From Mycolicibacter sinensis (GTDB lineage Bacteria > Actinomycetota > Actinomycetes > Mycobacteriales > Mycobacteriaceae): a DNA stretch of 57,256 bases. This document shows positions 36,320 through 44,913 of this stretch, in pieces (the first letter of the stretch is position 1; every line of letters begins with the position of its first letter). The stretch covers positions 1-57,256 of the forward strand of contig NZ_LZJK01000087.1 of assembly GCF_001667945.1 (NCBI RefSeq), given 5' to 3'. Position numbers and translations under genes: made by a program. Below the pieces are notes generated by a model that saw nothing but the letters and a program-made list of their open reading frames with translations, ran no database searches and was not told the origin of the DNA.

Positions 36320-37476
36320 CGACGATCACGGCAGGAGAGCTGCCGAAGGAATACCAGGACCTGCGCGACACGGTGGCCGAATTCGCTCGCACCGTGGTGG
36401 CTCCGGTGTCCGCCAAACACGACGAAGAGCACAGCTTCCCCTACGAAGTGATCGCCAAAATGGGGGAGATGGGGCTGTTCGGCCTGCCGTTCCCCGAAGA
36501 GTACGGCGGTATGGGCGGCGATTATTTCGCACTGGCGCTCGCCCTGGAAGAACTCGGCAAGGTCGACCAGTCCGTCGCCATGACCCTGGAGGCCGGGGTG
36601 GGCCTCGGCGCGATGCCGATCTACCGGTTCGGCACCGACGAACAGAAGCAGACCTGGCTGCCGGATCTGATCACCGGCCGTGCACTGGCCGGCTTCGGTC
36701 TGACCGAGCCAGGTGCGGGCTCGGATGCCGGCGGCACACGCACCACCGCCCGCCGAGACGGCGACGAGTGGGTGATCAACGGCGCCAAGCAGTTCATCAC
36801 CAACTCCGGCACCGACATCACCTCGCTGGTGACCGTCACCGCCGTCACCGGAACCCGCCCGGACGGCAAGAAGGAGATCTCCACCATCATCGTCCCGTCC
36901 GGTACAGCCGGTTTCACCGTGGAACCGGCCTACAACAAGGTGGGCTGGAACGCCTCGGACACCCACCCGTTGACCTTCGCCGACGCCCGCGTTCCGCATG
37001 CCAATCTGCTCGGTGAAGAAGGCCGAGGCTACGCGAACTTCCTGTCCATCCTCGACGAGGGCCGCATCGCGATCGCCGCGGTGGCCACCGGGGTGGCGCA
37101 AGGCTGCGTCGACGAGAGCGTCAAGTACGCCGGCGAGCGTGAGGCGTTCGGCCAGACGATCGGCTCCTACCAGTCGATCAGCTTCAAGATCGCCCGGATG
37201 GAGGCGCGTGCCCACGTCGCGCGTACCGCCTACTACGACGCCGCCGCGAAGATGTTGGCGGGCAAGCCGTTCAAGAAGGAGGCCGCGATCGCCAAGATGA
37301 TCTCCTCGGAGGCGGCGATGGACAACGCCCGCGACGCCACCCAGATCCACGGCGGCTACGGCTTCATCAACGAATACCCGGTGGCCCGGCACTACCGCGA
37401 CAGCAAGATCCTGGAGATCGGTGAGGGCACCACCGAGGTGCAGCTGATGCTGATCGCACGGTCGTTGGGGCTGTGA
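36316..37476 (+). CDS. fadE19: acyl-CoA dehydrogenase of branched-chain catabolism
   Basis: A 386-residue FAD acyl-CoA dehydrogenase. [14 protein letters not shown] (flavin and substrate binding), [28 protein letters not shown] and the C-terminal [10 protein letters not shown] are present. The glutamate Glu370 in GEGTTEVQ is at the usual catalytic-base position, whereas classical isovaleryl-CoA dehydrogenases use a different glutamate and have Ala there. A 2-methyl-branched or broad branched-chain acyl-CoA substrate is therefore as likely as isovaleryl-CoA. Electrons go to ETF. It starts inside the accA1 stop (ATGA). Confidence 0.92.
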   Translation: MTTITAGELPKEYQDLRDTVAEFARTVVAPVSAKHDEEHSFPYEVIAKMGEMGLFGLPFPEEYGGMGGDYFALALALEELGKVDQSVAMTLEAGVGLGAMPIYRFGTDEQKQTWLPDLITGRALAGFGLTEPGAGSDAGGTRTTARRDGDEWVINGAKQFITNSGTDITSLVTVTAVTGTRPDGKKEISTIIVPSGTAGFTVEPAYNKVGWNASDTHPLTFADARVPHANLLGEEGRGYANFLSILDEGRIAIAAVATGVAQGCVDESVKYAGEREAFGQTIGSYQSISFKIARMEARAHVARTAYYDAAAKMLAGKPFKKEAAIAKMISSEAAMDNARDATQIHGGYGFINEYPVARHYRDSKILEIGEGTTEVQLMLIARSLGL

Positions 37477-37500
37477 GGATGATCGGCGACCGCGAGTGGG

Positions 37501-37540
37501 AATCTCGCGACGCCACACCGGCGTGTCGCGTCGTGAGATT
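37501..37540 (+). repeat. 40-bp imperfect palindrome between fadE19 and maoC
   Basis: Two 20-nt arms, AATCTCGCGACGCCACACCG and its imperfect complement, meet at 37520/37521 with 16 of 20 positions pairing (an additional G-U is possible in RNA). It lies in the only sizeable gap (about 105 bp) of an otherwise overlapping operon, so it may act as an RNA processing or stability hairpin or be a dispersed repeat. Confidence 0.65.
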
Positions 37541-37582
37541 GCGATTCGGCGAGGGAAAACGGGGCAGGGAGAGGGAAACGGC

Positions 37583-38071
37583 GTGAGCAGAACCGTCGAG
37601 CAGCGCGGCCTGTGGTTCGAGGAGTACGAGATCGGCACCACGTACGCCCACCGGCCCGGACGCACCGTCACCGAGGCCGATAACGTGCTGTTCACCACGT
37701 TGACCATGAACACCCAGTCGCTGCACCTGGACGCGGCCTGGGCGGCCGCGCAGCCCGGCTTTCGCGGTGAGCGCCTGGTGAATTCGATGTTCACCCTCTC
37801 CACGATCGTTGGCCTGTCGGTGGCGCAACTGACACTCGGCACCATCGTGGCCAACCTCGGGTTTTCGGAGGTGTCGTTTCCCAAGCCGGTGTTTCACGGC
37901 GACACGCTCTACGCCGAGACGGTCTGCACCGACAAGCGCGAATCCAAGAGCCGTCCCGGGGAAGGGATCGTGACCCTGGAGCACCTCGGCCGCAACCAGC
38001 ACGGTGAGGTGGTGGCCCGAGCGGTGCGCACCACGCTGGTGCGCAAACGGCCGGCAGGGGAGTCGGCATGA
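37583..38071 (+). CDS. MaoC-like (R)-enoyl-CoA hydratase (Rv2499c-like)
   Basis: A 162-residue hot-dog-fold MaoC dehydratase-type protein: [26 protein letters not shown], then [27 protein letters not shown] and [11 protein letters not shown]. The homologue Rv2499c lies between fadE19 and citE in M. tuberculosis and is linked to hydration of itaconyl-CoA or methylglutaconyl-CoA ahead of the CitE lyase; the precise substrate here is inference. GTG 37583 with GGGAGAGGG upstream was chosen over a longer frame that would run through the palindrome. The stop overlaps citE (ATGA). Confidence 0.85.
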   Translation: MSRTVEQRGLWFEEYEIGTTYAHRPGRTVTEADNVLFTTLTMNTQSLHLDAAWAAAQPGFRGERLVNSMFTLSTIVGLSVAQLTLGTIVANLGFSEVSFPKPVFHGDTLYAETVCTDKRESKSRPGEGIVTLEHLGRNQHGEVVARAVRTTLVRKRPAGESA

Positions 38072-38874
38072 ACCTGCAATCCGCCGGGCCGGCGTGGCTG
38101 TTCTGTCCGGCGGATCGGCCGGAGCGGTTCGCCAAAGCCGCCGCGGTGGCCGACGTGGTGATCCTCGACCTGGAGGACGGCGTGGCCGCCGCTGACCGGC
38201 CTGCGGCGCGGGAGGCGTTGCGGGGCAACCCCCTCGACCCGGCGCGAACGGTGGTACGGGTCAACCCGACCGGCACCGAGGATCAGGCTCGCGACCTGGA
38301 GGCGCTGGCGCACACCGCCTACACGACGGTGATGCTGGCGAAGACCGAGTCAGCCGCCCAGGTGAGTGCGCTGGCGCCGCGGCAGGTTGTCGCTTTGCTG
38401 GAAACCCCGCGCGGTGTGGTGTTCTCCACCGAGATCGCCGCCGCCGAGGGCTGTGTGGCGATGATGTGGGGCGCCGAGGATCTGGTCGCCGCCATGGGCG
38501 GTGGCTCCAGCCGGCACCCGGACGGGACCTATCGGGACTTCGCCCGGCACGCGCGCTCGACGGTGCTGCTGGCCGCATCGGCGTTCGGCCGTGCGGCGCT
38601 GGACGCCGTCTATTTGAACATCGGTGACCTCGACGGGCTGCGGGCCGAAGCGGTCGACGGGGCCGCGGTCGGGTTCGCCGCCACGGTGTGCATCCACCCC
38701 ACCCAGGTGGCGGTGGTCCGCGACGCCTACCGCCCGCCGGCCGATAAGGTCGATTGGGCGCGACGGGTGCTCGCCGCGGCTCAGACCGAGCGCGGTGTGT
38801 TCGCGTTTGAAGGGCAGATGGTCGACTCCCCGGTGCTGCGGCACGCCGAAGCTATCCTGCGGCGAGCGGATTAA
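38068..38874 (+). CDS. citE: CitE-like beta-hydroxyacyl-CoA lyase
   Basis: A 268-residue HpcH/HpaI-citrate-lyase-beta family protein (TIM barrel). [15 protein letters not shown] at the N-terminus, [14 protein letters not shown] (metal ligand region), [15 protein letters not shown] and [10 protein letters not shown] are typical. The M. tuberculosis homologue Rv2498c is reported as a bifunctional lyase, cleaving (S)-citramalyl-CoA to acetyl-CoA and pyruvate in itaconate degradation and (R)-HMG-CoA in leucine degradation. The neighbours (scoAB, maoC, MCC) fit both. Unlike in M. tuberculosis, bkdA does not follow; a tartrate-dehydratase-like gene does. Confidence 0.9.
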   Translation: MNLQSAGPAWLFCPADRPERFAKAAAVADVVILDLEDGVAAADRPAAREALRGNPLDPARTVVRVNPTGTEDQARDLEALAHTAYTTVMLAKTESAAQVSALAPRQVVALLETPRGVVFSTEIAAAEGCVAMMWGAEDLVAAMGGGSSRHPDGTYRDFARHARSTVLLAASAFGRAALDAVYLNIGDLDGLRAEAVDGAAVGFAATVCIHPTQVAVVRDAYRPPADKVDWARRVLAAAQTERGVFAFEGQMVDSPVLRHAEAILRRAD

Positions 38875-38897
38875 CGCCAAGCAGGAGGGCCCGACGC

Positions 38898-40073
38898 ATG
38901 CGCATCACCCGGATCGTCGAGACGTCGGTGCCGCTTCGTGGTGAGATCGCCAACGCGCTGGTGGACTTCTCCCGGCACACGGTGTCGCTGGTCGCCGTCG
39001 TCACCGACCGGATCCGGCACGGCGAACCGGTGACCGGTGTCGCCTTCAACTCGATCGGCCGGTTCGCCCAGGGCGGCATCCTGGCCGACCGGATGATTCC
39101 GCGGATCCTGGGCGCGGATCCGGAGTCGCTGCTCGACGAGACCGGCCGCATCGACCCGGCGCGGGTGCTGCGGCGCGCGCTGGCCGACGAAAAGCCCGGC
39201 GGTCACGGTGATCGGGCCGGGGCGGCGGCGGCACTGGAACTGGCGTGCTGGGACCTCAACGCCAAACTCGCCGACGAACCCGCCTACCGCACCATCGCGC
39301 GACACTTCGGCCGGGACGTGGGCAGCAAAGAGGCCGTCGCCGCGGTCCCGGTATACGCCGCCGGAGGCTACTACTACCCCGGAGACGGGCTGGACCGGCT
39401 CCGAGCCGAGATGGCTGGCTATCTCGACTCGGGCTATGAGGCGGTCAAGATGAAGATCGGCGGCGCATCGATGCGCGAGGATCTGGACCGCATCGAAGCG
39501 GTGATCGACGTGGTCGGCAGCGGCGCGCGGGTCGCCGTCGACGCCAACGGGCGGTTCGATCCCGCGGCGGCCGGCGACTGGGCGCAGGAACTGAGCCGCT
39601 ACGGCTTGCGCTGGTACGAGGAACCCGGTGATCCCCTCGACTTCGCGCTGAACGCTCAGGTGATCGCCGGTTATCCGGGGGCGGTCGCCACCGGCGAGAA
39701 CCTGTTCTCGGTGCGCGATGTAGCCAACCTGGTGCGCTACGGCGGTATGCGCCCGGGCCGCGACATCTTCCAGATGGATGCGGGCTTGAGTTACGGGCTG
39801 ACCGAATACGCCGGCATGCTCGAGGTGCTCGAGACACACGGCTACCACCGCGGCTGCGCGTTCCCGCACGGCGGCCATCTGATCAACCTGCACATCGCGG
39901 CGGGCCTGGGTCTGGGCGGCTGCGAGTCCTACCCCGGGGTGTTCGCGCCCTTCGGCGGCTACTCGCCGGGGTGCGCGCTGGCCGACGGCACCATCACACC
40001 CACCGACGCCCCGGGGTTCGGGCTGGAGGAAAAGCCCGACCTGGCCGCGGCCATCGCCGATCTGGTGGGGTGA
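38898..40073 (+). CDS. enolase-superfamily D(-)-tartrate dehydratase-like enzyme
   Basis: A 391-residue mandelate racemase/muconate-lactonizing-type protein, closely resembling the Bradyrhizobium D-tartrate dehydratase as I know it (FNSIGRFAQGG, ADEKPGGHGDRA, YAAGGYYYPGDG). Catalytic and metal residues fall at expected places: Lys184 and Lys186 in VKMKIGG, Asp215 (DANGRF), Glu241 or Glu242 (YEEPGDP), Glu267 (GENLFS), and His324 in FPHGGH. It should dehydrate a sugar-acid-like or dihydroxy-acid substrate to a 2-oxo acid; tartrate to oxaloacetate is the best guess. AGGAGGG precedes the ATG 23 nt after citE, and the next gene is 4 nt away, so it is in the operon. Confidence 0.85.
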   Translation: MRITRIVETSVPLRGEIANALVDFSRHTVSLVAVVTDRIRHGEPVTGVAFNSIGRFAQGGILADRMIPRILGADPESLLDETGRIDPARVLRRALADEKPGGHGDRAGAAAALELACWDLNAKLADEPAYRTIARHFGRDVGSKEAVAAVPVYAAGGYYYPGDGLDRLRAEMAGYLDSGYEAVKMKIGGASMREDLDRIEAVIDVVGSGARVAVDANGRFDPAAAGDWAQELSRYGLRWYEEPGDPLDFALNAQVIAGYPGAVATGENLFSVRDVANLVRYGGMRPGRDIFQMDAGLSYGLTEYAGMLEVLETHGYHRGCAFPHGGHLINLHIAAGLGLGGCESYPGVFAPFGGYSPGCALADGTITPTDAPGFGLEEKPDLAAAIADLVG

Positions 40074-40077
40074 CCAG

Positions 40078-41010
40078 ATGAAGATCGCGGTTATCGGTTG
40101 CGGCGCCATGGGTTCGATCTATGCCGGCCGACTGGCGGCGGCCGGCAACGATGTCTTGGCCATCGACCGCTCCGTTGAGCATGTCGAAGCCATCAACGGA
40201 GAGGGCCTGAGGATCAGCGGACCGCAGCCCGAGCAGGTGGTGGCCATCCGCGCGGCCACCACCGCACCGGACGAGCCGATGGACCTGGTGGTGCTGGCGG
40301 TCAAAGCCGCCGACGTCGCCACCGGGGCCAGCCAAGCGCTGCCGCTGCTGGGCGAGCACACACCGGTGTTGACCATCCAGAACGGACTGGGGTCGGCCGA
40401 CACCGTCGCCGGCATCGTCGGAGCCGAGCGCGTGGCGGTGGGCATCGCCAGCGGATTCGGCGCGTCGCGTCCCGCCCCGGGGCACGTGCACCACAACGCG
40501 ATGCGGGCAGTCCGGTTCGGATCTTATGCGGCGCTGCCGTTTTCGGCTGTCGCCCAGATTGCCCGGGTGTGGTCGGAGGCGGGCTTCGACGCGGCCGCGG
40601 TCGCCGACATCGCCGCCATGCAGTGGGAGAAGCTGATCTGCAACGTCGCCTACAGCGCCCCGTGCGCGCTGACCGGCATGACGGTGGGGCAGGTCATGGA
40701 CGACGACACGGCCATGGGACCGGTCAGCCGCGCCGCGGCCACCGAAGCCTGGACGGTGGCGCGCGCCGCGGGGATCGACGTCGCTGTAGCCGACCCGGTC
40801 GCGCATGTGCGGGCTTTCGGTGCGCAGATGCCGGATGCCAAACCCTCTGCGCTGCTGGATCATCAGGCCCGCCGTGTCAGCGAGATCGACGTGATCAACG
40901 GGGCGGTGTTGCGCCGGGCCGCCCAGGTCGGCGAGCAGGCCCCGGTCAACGCGACGCTGACAGCACTGGTCAAAGCCGTTGAACGGCAGTGGGTAACGGG
41001 CGAAGGCTGA
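40078..41010 (+). CDS. ketopantoate reductase (ApbA/PanE) family protein
   Basis: A 310-residue NADPH-dependent 2-oxo acid reductase. The Rossmann motif VIGCGAMGSIYAGRL is at residues 5-19, then VLAVKAADV, TIQNGLGSAD, and the catalytic Lys185 in MQWEKLICNVAYS. The C-terminal helical domain has a glutamate/serine region (SEIDVINGAVLRRA) that completes the active site. The family includes true PanE and reductases of other branched 2-oxo acids. Being 4 nt downstream of the tartrate-dehydratase-like gene suggests it reduces that enzyme's 2-oxo product or a branched keto acid; this is inference. Confidence 0.83.
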   Translation: MKIAVIGCGAMGSIYAGRLAAAGNDVLAIDRSVEHVEAINGEGLRISGPQPEQVVAIRAATTAPDEPMDLVVLAVKAADVATGASQALPLLGEHTPVLTIQNGLGSADTVAGIVGAERVAVGIASGFGASRPAPGHVHHNAMRAVRFGSYAALPFSAVAQIARVWSEAGFDAAAVADIAAMQWEKLICNVAYSAPCALTGMTVGQVMDDDTAMGPVSRAAATEAWTVARAAGIDVAVADPVAHVRAFGAQMPDAKPSALLDHQARRVSEIDVINGAVLRRAAQVGEQAPVNATLTALVKAVERQWVTGEG

Positions 41011-41034
41011 ACACCACGCCGGGCGGCGTTCAGC
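41006..41034 (+). terminator. hairpin at the end of the scoA operon
   Basis: GCTGAAC (41006-41012) and GTTCAGC (41028-41034) pair perfectly, with an inner GCC/GGC pairing. The left arm overlaps the stop codon of the reductase. There is no U-tract, so termination is only a possibility. Confidence 0.4.
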
Positions 41035-41074
41035 TTGACCCGTTTGGTACAGGGCGTCGCTAGCCTGGGTGTTC

Positions 41075-41896
41075 ATGACCTCCGATAAAGCACGGGTGGA
41101 TCTGCGCGGTGCGCCGCAGACCATGCTCGCGACGCTGTACGCCAAGGCGCTGGATGCCGATCTTCCCGAACCGATCCTGGGGGATCGCTACGCCAAGGAC
41201 GTGGTCGCACGCATCGACTACGACTGGCGCAAGACCACCATCACCGCGGCGCGCTCACCGGCGGTGACTACCCGTGCGGCGCACTTCGACACTTGGGCCG
41301 GCACCTTCTTGGCGGCCCACCCGGACGCAGTGGTGTTGCACGTGGGCTGTGGGCTCGACGCCCGATATTTTCGGCTGGCACCCGGTGACAGGGTCGACTG
41401 GTATGACATCGACTACCCGGACGTCGCCGAGCTGCGCCGGCGACTGTTGCCGGCAAGCGAGCACAACCACGTGGTCTCTGCGTCGGTCACCGACCCGGCG
41501 TGGTTCGCCGAAATCCCTACCGGCCGTCCGGCATTGATGCTCGGCGAAGGCCTGACCATGTACCTGACCGAGCAAGACGGCGTTGCCTTGCTGCGCCGGG
41601 TGCTCGAGCACTGCGCAAGCGGGGAGTTGCAGTTCGATGCCTTCAACTGGCTGGGCATCAAGTCGCAATGGTCCAACGCCGTGGTGCGCCGCTCCGGGGC
41701 GACGCTGCACTGGGCGATCAACGGGCCCGGCGACATTCTTGCCGCGGTGCCCGGCACCCAGCTGCTGCAATGGGAGCGCTGGTTCGAGTCGGACACCTTC
41801 GGTCAACTGCCTCGCGCCTATCGGGTGTTGGGCAGGGCGATGTCACTGATTCCGGCGGTGGCGAACATGTCGCAGTACCACCGCTACGCCTTCTGA
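41075..41896 (+). CDS. class I SAM-dependent methyltransferase (LCMT/TcmP-like)
   Basis: A 273-residue methyltransferase of the leucine-carboxyl-methyltransferase/TcmP type. VVLHVGCGLDARYFRLAPGD is the SAM-binding loop, VDWYDIDYPDVAELRRRLLP the acidic motif II, and LGEGLTMYLTEQD the later core motif. RSPAVTTRAAHFDTWAG at the front is typical of this family. Members O-methylate carboxyl or hydroxyl groups of small metabolites. I chose ATG 41075 because TAGCCT (41061-41066) ends 8 nt upstream, suggesting a leaderless message, and no ribosome site is seen. It stands alone between two operons. Confidence 0.82.
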   Translation: MTSDKARVDLRGAPQTMLATLYAKALDADLPEPILGDRYAKDVVARIDYDWRKTTITAARSPAVTTRAAHFDTWAGTFLAAHPDAVVLHVGCGLDARYFRLAPGDRVDWYDIDYPDVAELRRRLLPASEHNHVVSASVTDPAWFAEIPTGRPALMLGEGLTMYLTEQDGVALLRRVLEHCASGELQFDAFNWLGIKSQWSNAVVRRSGATLHWAINGPGDILAAVPGTQLLQWERWFESDTFGQLPRAYRVLGRAMSLIPAVANMSQYHRYAF

Positions 41897-41914
41897 GCTG
41901 CGCCGCCCCCACCA

Positions 41915-41943
41915 TTGACGTTTTACGTTACGTAATGTAAATC
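41915..41943 (+). promoter_or_regulatory. TetR promoter with embedded operator palindrome
   Basis: The -35 TTGACG (41915-41920) and -10 TAAATC (41938-41943) are 17 bp apart. The spacer holds a 20-bp palindrome at 41922-41941 (TTTACGTTAC and its partner; 18 of 20 positions symmetric). A repressor there would block polymerase, consistent with autoregulation by the TetR protein encoded 30 bp downstream. Confidence 0.72.
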
Positions 41944-41951
41944 TCTAGTCC

Positions 41952-41975
41952 ATGAGTCGAATGGACGGGCAATGA
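41952..41975 (+). CDS. possible 7-residue leader peptide
   Basis: ATG 41952 opens a short frame (MSRMDGQ) whose TGA at 41973-41975 overlaps the ATG of the TetR gene at 41972. It begins 8 nt after the -10, so it could be translated leaderless and deliver ribosomes to the poorly preceded TetR start. This could be chance. Confidence 0.3.
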   Translation: MSRMDGQ

Positions 41976-42589
41976 CGGCCGAGCCGGAATCCGCCCGGGC
42001 CGGCCGCGGACGCCCGCGCAATCCCCGCACCGAGCAGGCCATCACCGAGGCCGCCCGCCGGCTGCTGGCCCGCGACGGCTACGACCAGGTCTCCGTCGAG
42101 GCGATCGCGCGCGAAGCGGACGTCAGCCGCCCCACCGTCTACCGGCGCTGGCCGTCAAAGACGCATCTGGTGTTCGACGCGGTCTTCGGTAGCGCCGAAG
42201 TCGGCGACGTGCTGACCAGCTCCGGTGATTTCGAGGCCGACTTGCGCCGATTCGTCGCCGGGGTGTTCGAGTTCTGGCGCTCACCGGAGGTGGCGGCCGC
42301 GGCACTGGGCATTCTGGCCGATCGCCACCGTGACCCCGAATTGTTCATCCGCACCCAACAGCTGCTCGACGAGACGACCCGCACCGCGTTCTCCGGCCTG
42401 GTCCGCGCCGGCATCGACCAAGGCGTGCTGGACGCCGACATCGATATCGAGATCGCCTATGACGCCTTGGTGGGCACCAGCTTCTACATCGCCCAAGTCC
42501 TGGCCACCGAAACCGTCGACGCCGCCGCCGACCGGTTGTGCTCCCTATTGCTGCAGGGAATGAAAAAGAAGGAGAACCAGCATGAGTGA
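41972..42589 (+). CDS. TetR/AcrR family regulator
   Basis: A 205-residue regulator. After an Arg/Pro-rich tail (GRGRPRNPRTEQ), the HTH domain covers about residues 20-68 (ITEAARRLLARDGYDQVSVE, ADVSRPTVYRRWPSKTHL). The ligand domain is of the TetR_C type with an acidic DADIDIEIAYDAL helix. The ligand is unknown. The start ATG has only a weak GGACGGG upstream. The last codons overlap the DUF1214 gene by 8 nt, so it regulates and is co-expressed with the operon behind it. A strong palindrome sits in its promoter. Confidence 0.88.
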   Translation: MTAEPESARAGRGRPRNPRTEQAITEAARRLLARDGYDQVSVEAIAREADVSRPTVYRRWPSKTHLVFDAVFGSAEVGDVLTSSGDFEADLRRFVAGVFEFWRSPEVAAAALGILADRHRDPELFIRTQQLLDETTRTAFSGLVRAGIDQGVLDADIDIEIAYDALVGTSFYIAQVLATETVDAAADRLCSLLLQGMKKKENQHE

Positions 42590-43655
42590 CGAGCTGACGG
42601 AGCTTTCTCAAGCGTTTGGATCCTTGCTCGACGAGGTCCGTGCCGTCGAGCAGCGCCTGCTGAATGCCGATCCGCCGCTGGAGGAAGCTGATGTCCTCGA
42701 CGGCTACCGGTGGGCGTTGAGCCTGCTGCGCGTCGCCTCCGAGGCCTACATCTGGGGCGATGCGGACAAGCCGATCCTGGTCGACGTGATCGGCCCCTAT
42801 CTCAAGTGGGGCGGCGACAATTCGGATGCCTTCTATCAGCTCGCGCCCGTCGACCCGAGCCGCAGCTATCGGGTCACCGGCAACCGTGGCGACGCGGTGT
42901 ATCTGTCCATGACCGTCTACGGCGGCCCGGACGACGGCCGCTACAGCGACCGCATCATCGACACCATCAACGACCGCGATCTGGCCCCGGACGCTGACGG
43001 CAACTTCGAGTTCATCATCAGTGCGCAAGAGCAGCAGGGTAATTGGCTCAAACTGGAGCCCGACGCCGTGTTCATCCTGACCCGCGACTACCTCACCGAC
43101 CCCGGCACCGACCGGCGTGTGCAGTGGCGGATCGAGGCGCTCGACGACACCCCGCGGCGCCTCGACAGCCGGGCCGATCTGAGCCGGCGGATGCGCGCGG
43201 CGCGGACCTGGATTCGCGAGCAGGCCGCCATGGCGCCCGTGCGGCTGCCGGCCAACGAACTGCAGGTGCCCTATCCGGTGCCGAGTCGCACCGTGGGCTG
43301 GGCCGCCGGAGATGCCGCCTACGCGATGGGCGCCTACGAACTGCAGCCCGGCCAGGCGCTGATCATCGAAGGCACGTCACCGGAGTGCGTGTTCTGGAAC
43401 CTGTGCCTGTGGAATCCGTTCCTGCACACCTACGACTACACCCGTGAGCGGGTCACCATCAACGGCGCGCACGTCACCTATGAACCCGACGGGTCCTGGC
43501 GGATCGTGGTCAGCGACACCGATCCCGGGCATCCGAACTGGGTGTCCACCGCGGGACGGTCCAAAGGGCTGATCTGGTTGCGTTGGTTCCTGCCGGAAGT
43601 CACACCAGACCCGCTGCGTTGCCGGGTCGTCGACATCGCAGAGCTGGCCTCATGA
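42582..43655 (+). CDS. DUF1214 domain protein
   Basis: A 357-residue soluble protein. The C-terminal part (about 240-355) is DUF1214-like, with MGAYELQPGQALIIEGTSPE, a Trp/Asn-rich block FWNLCLWNPFLHTYDYT, and the end region SDTDPGHPNWVSTAGRSKG. The N-terminal 110 residues include YIWGDADKPI and LSMTVYGGPDDGRYS. DUF1214/DUF1254 proteins bind or process unknown small molecules; no catalytic function is established. It overlaps the TetR gene at its start and the sulfotransferase at its stop (ATGA), indicating one tightly coupled operon. Confidence 0.78.
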   Translation: MSDELTELSQAFGSLLDEVRAVEQRLLNADPPLEEADVLDGYRWALSLLRVASEAYIWGDADKPILVDVIGPYLKWGGDNSDAFYQLAPVDPSRSYRVTGNRGDAVYLSMTVYGGPDDGRYSDRIIDTINDRDLAPDADGNFEFIISAQEQQGNWLKLEPDAVFILTRDYLTDPGTDRRVQWRIEALDDTPRRLDSRADLSRRMRAARTWIREQAAMAPVRLPANELQVPYPVPSRTVGWAAGDAAYAMGAYELQPGQALIIEGTSPECVFWNLCLWNPFLHTYDYTRERVTINGAHVTYEPDGSWRIVVSDTDPGHPNWVSTAGRSKGLIWLRWFLPEVTPDPLRCRVVDIAELAS

Positions 43656-44902
43656 CTGCCTCCGCGGCGCGCCCGGCCCCGATCCGGCTCGACGACCTTG
43701 CCAATCCGGTCTATCCCGAGGCCGCCGGCCCGCTGCGCGACGGCCTGGCCGGCTACGGCGCGGCACTGCAACTCACGCCGGAGGCCCTGCTGCAGGCCGC
43801 AACTGAACGAACAGGGTTGGACAACTGGGGCGACAACGGATTTCGGGAACGCCTCGACGTACTGTGCGCATCGTTCGTCGACGAAGCCGACCTGTCCGGT
43901 GTCGGGCGGGCGATGGCGTTCGAGCAAGTCACCGGACACCTGGTCAACCGGCTGCGGCTGGAAGACCTGATCGCGGCGAACCCCGAGATCGAGAGCGTCG
44001 CGATCGAGCGCCCGATCATCATCTGCGGGTTACCGCGCACCGGGACCACCCACCTGCACAACCTGATCGCCGCCGACCCGGCGCTGCGCTACCTGCCGTA
44101 CTGGGAGAGTCTGGAGCCGGTCGCCACTCCGGGAGAGCCCGATCCGCAGGCCAGGCGTGACCGCTGCGCCGTCGGCCTGGATCTGATCAACACCTCGATG
44201 CCCGAGTTCAAGCGCATGCACGACATGACCGTCGACCACGCGCACGAAGAGATCCAGTTGCTGGCCAACGACATCTCCGGAATGCTCTTCGAATGTAGCT
44301 ACTACTTACCGACATTTGCGGCGCACTACAAAACGCACGACCAAACAGCGTCGTACGCCTATCTGAAACGGACCCTGCAGGCGCTGCAATGGTTGCGCGG
44401 CGGTACCCGCTGGGTGCTCAAATCGCCACAGCACCTCGAACAGTTCCCCGCGCTGTACGCCACCTTCCCGGATGCCACCTTCGTTGTCACCCACCGGGAT
44501 CCGGTCGAGGTGACGCGATCGATGGCGACCATGATCAGTTACGCGGCGCGCATGGGCTGCGATCATCCCGACCCGGTGAAGATCTCGAAGTACTGGCTGG
44601 ACCGGGCCGACGACCTGCTCACCGGCTGCCTGCGTGACCGCGACGTGCTGCCCGCGGCGCAGTCGATCGACGTGCGGTTCGAGGACTTTATGGCCGATGA
44701 GGACGGGACCGTCGCTGCCATCTACGAGCTCGCGGGCCAGCCGCTGGACACCCGGGCGAAAGAGGCGATGACCCAGTTCTGCATTGATCACCCCCGCGGG
44801 CGCTACGGCGCGGTCGACTACCAGCCGGCCGATCTGGGGCTGGATGCCGACGAGGTGGCAAACCGCCTGCGCGACTACCGGAACCGCTTCGTCGCCGACT
44901 AA
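43652..44902 (+). CDS. sulfotransferase family protein
   Basis: A 416-residue PAPS-type sulfotransferase of the mycobacterial family. The 5'-phosphosulfate loop is IICGLPRTGTTHLHNLI (residues about 125-141), the 3'-phosphate-binding segment is FVVTHRDPVEVTRSMATM, and RWVLKSPQHLEQF and VRFEDFMADEDGT complete the core. The acceptor is probably a lipid or sterol-like hydroxyl, unknown here. The N-terminal 110 residues are a helical extension usual in this group. The ATG overlaps the DUF1214 stop. The next gene starts 11 nt after this stop. Confidence 0.85.
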   Translation: MTASAARPAPIRLDDLANPVYPEAAGPLRDGLAGYGAALQLTPEALLQAATERTGLDNWGDNGFRERLDVLCASFVDEADLSGVGRAMAFEQVTGHLVNRLRLEDLIAANPEIESVAIERPIIICGLPRTGTTHLHNLIAADPALRYLPYWESLEPVATPGEPDPQARRDRCAVGLDLINTSMPEFKRMHDMTVDHAHEEIQLLANDISGMLFECSYYLPTFAAHYKTHDQTASYAYLKRTLQALQWLRGGTRWVLKSPQHLEQFPALYATFPDATFVVTHRDPVEVTRSMATMISYAARMGCDHPDPVKISKYWLDRADDLLTGCLRDRDVLPAAQSIDVRFEDFMADEDGTVAAIYELAGQPLDTRAKEAMTQFCIDHPRGRYGAVDYQPADLGLDADEVANRLRDYRNRFVAD

Positions 44903-44913
44903 TGGGAGAAAAC

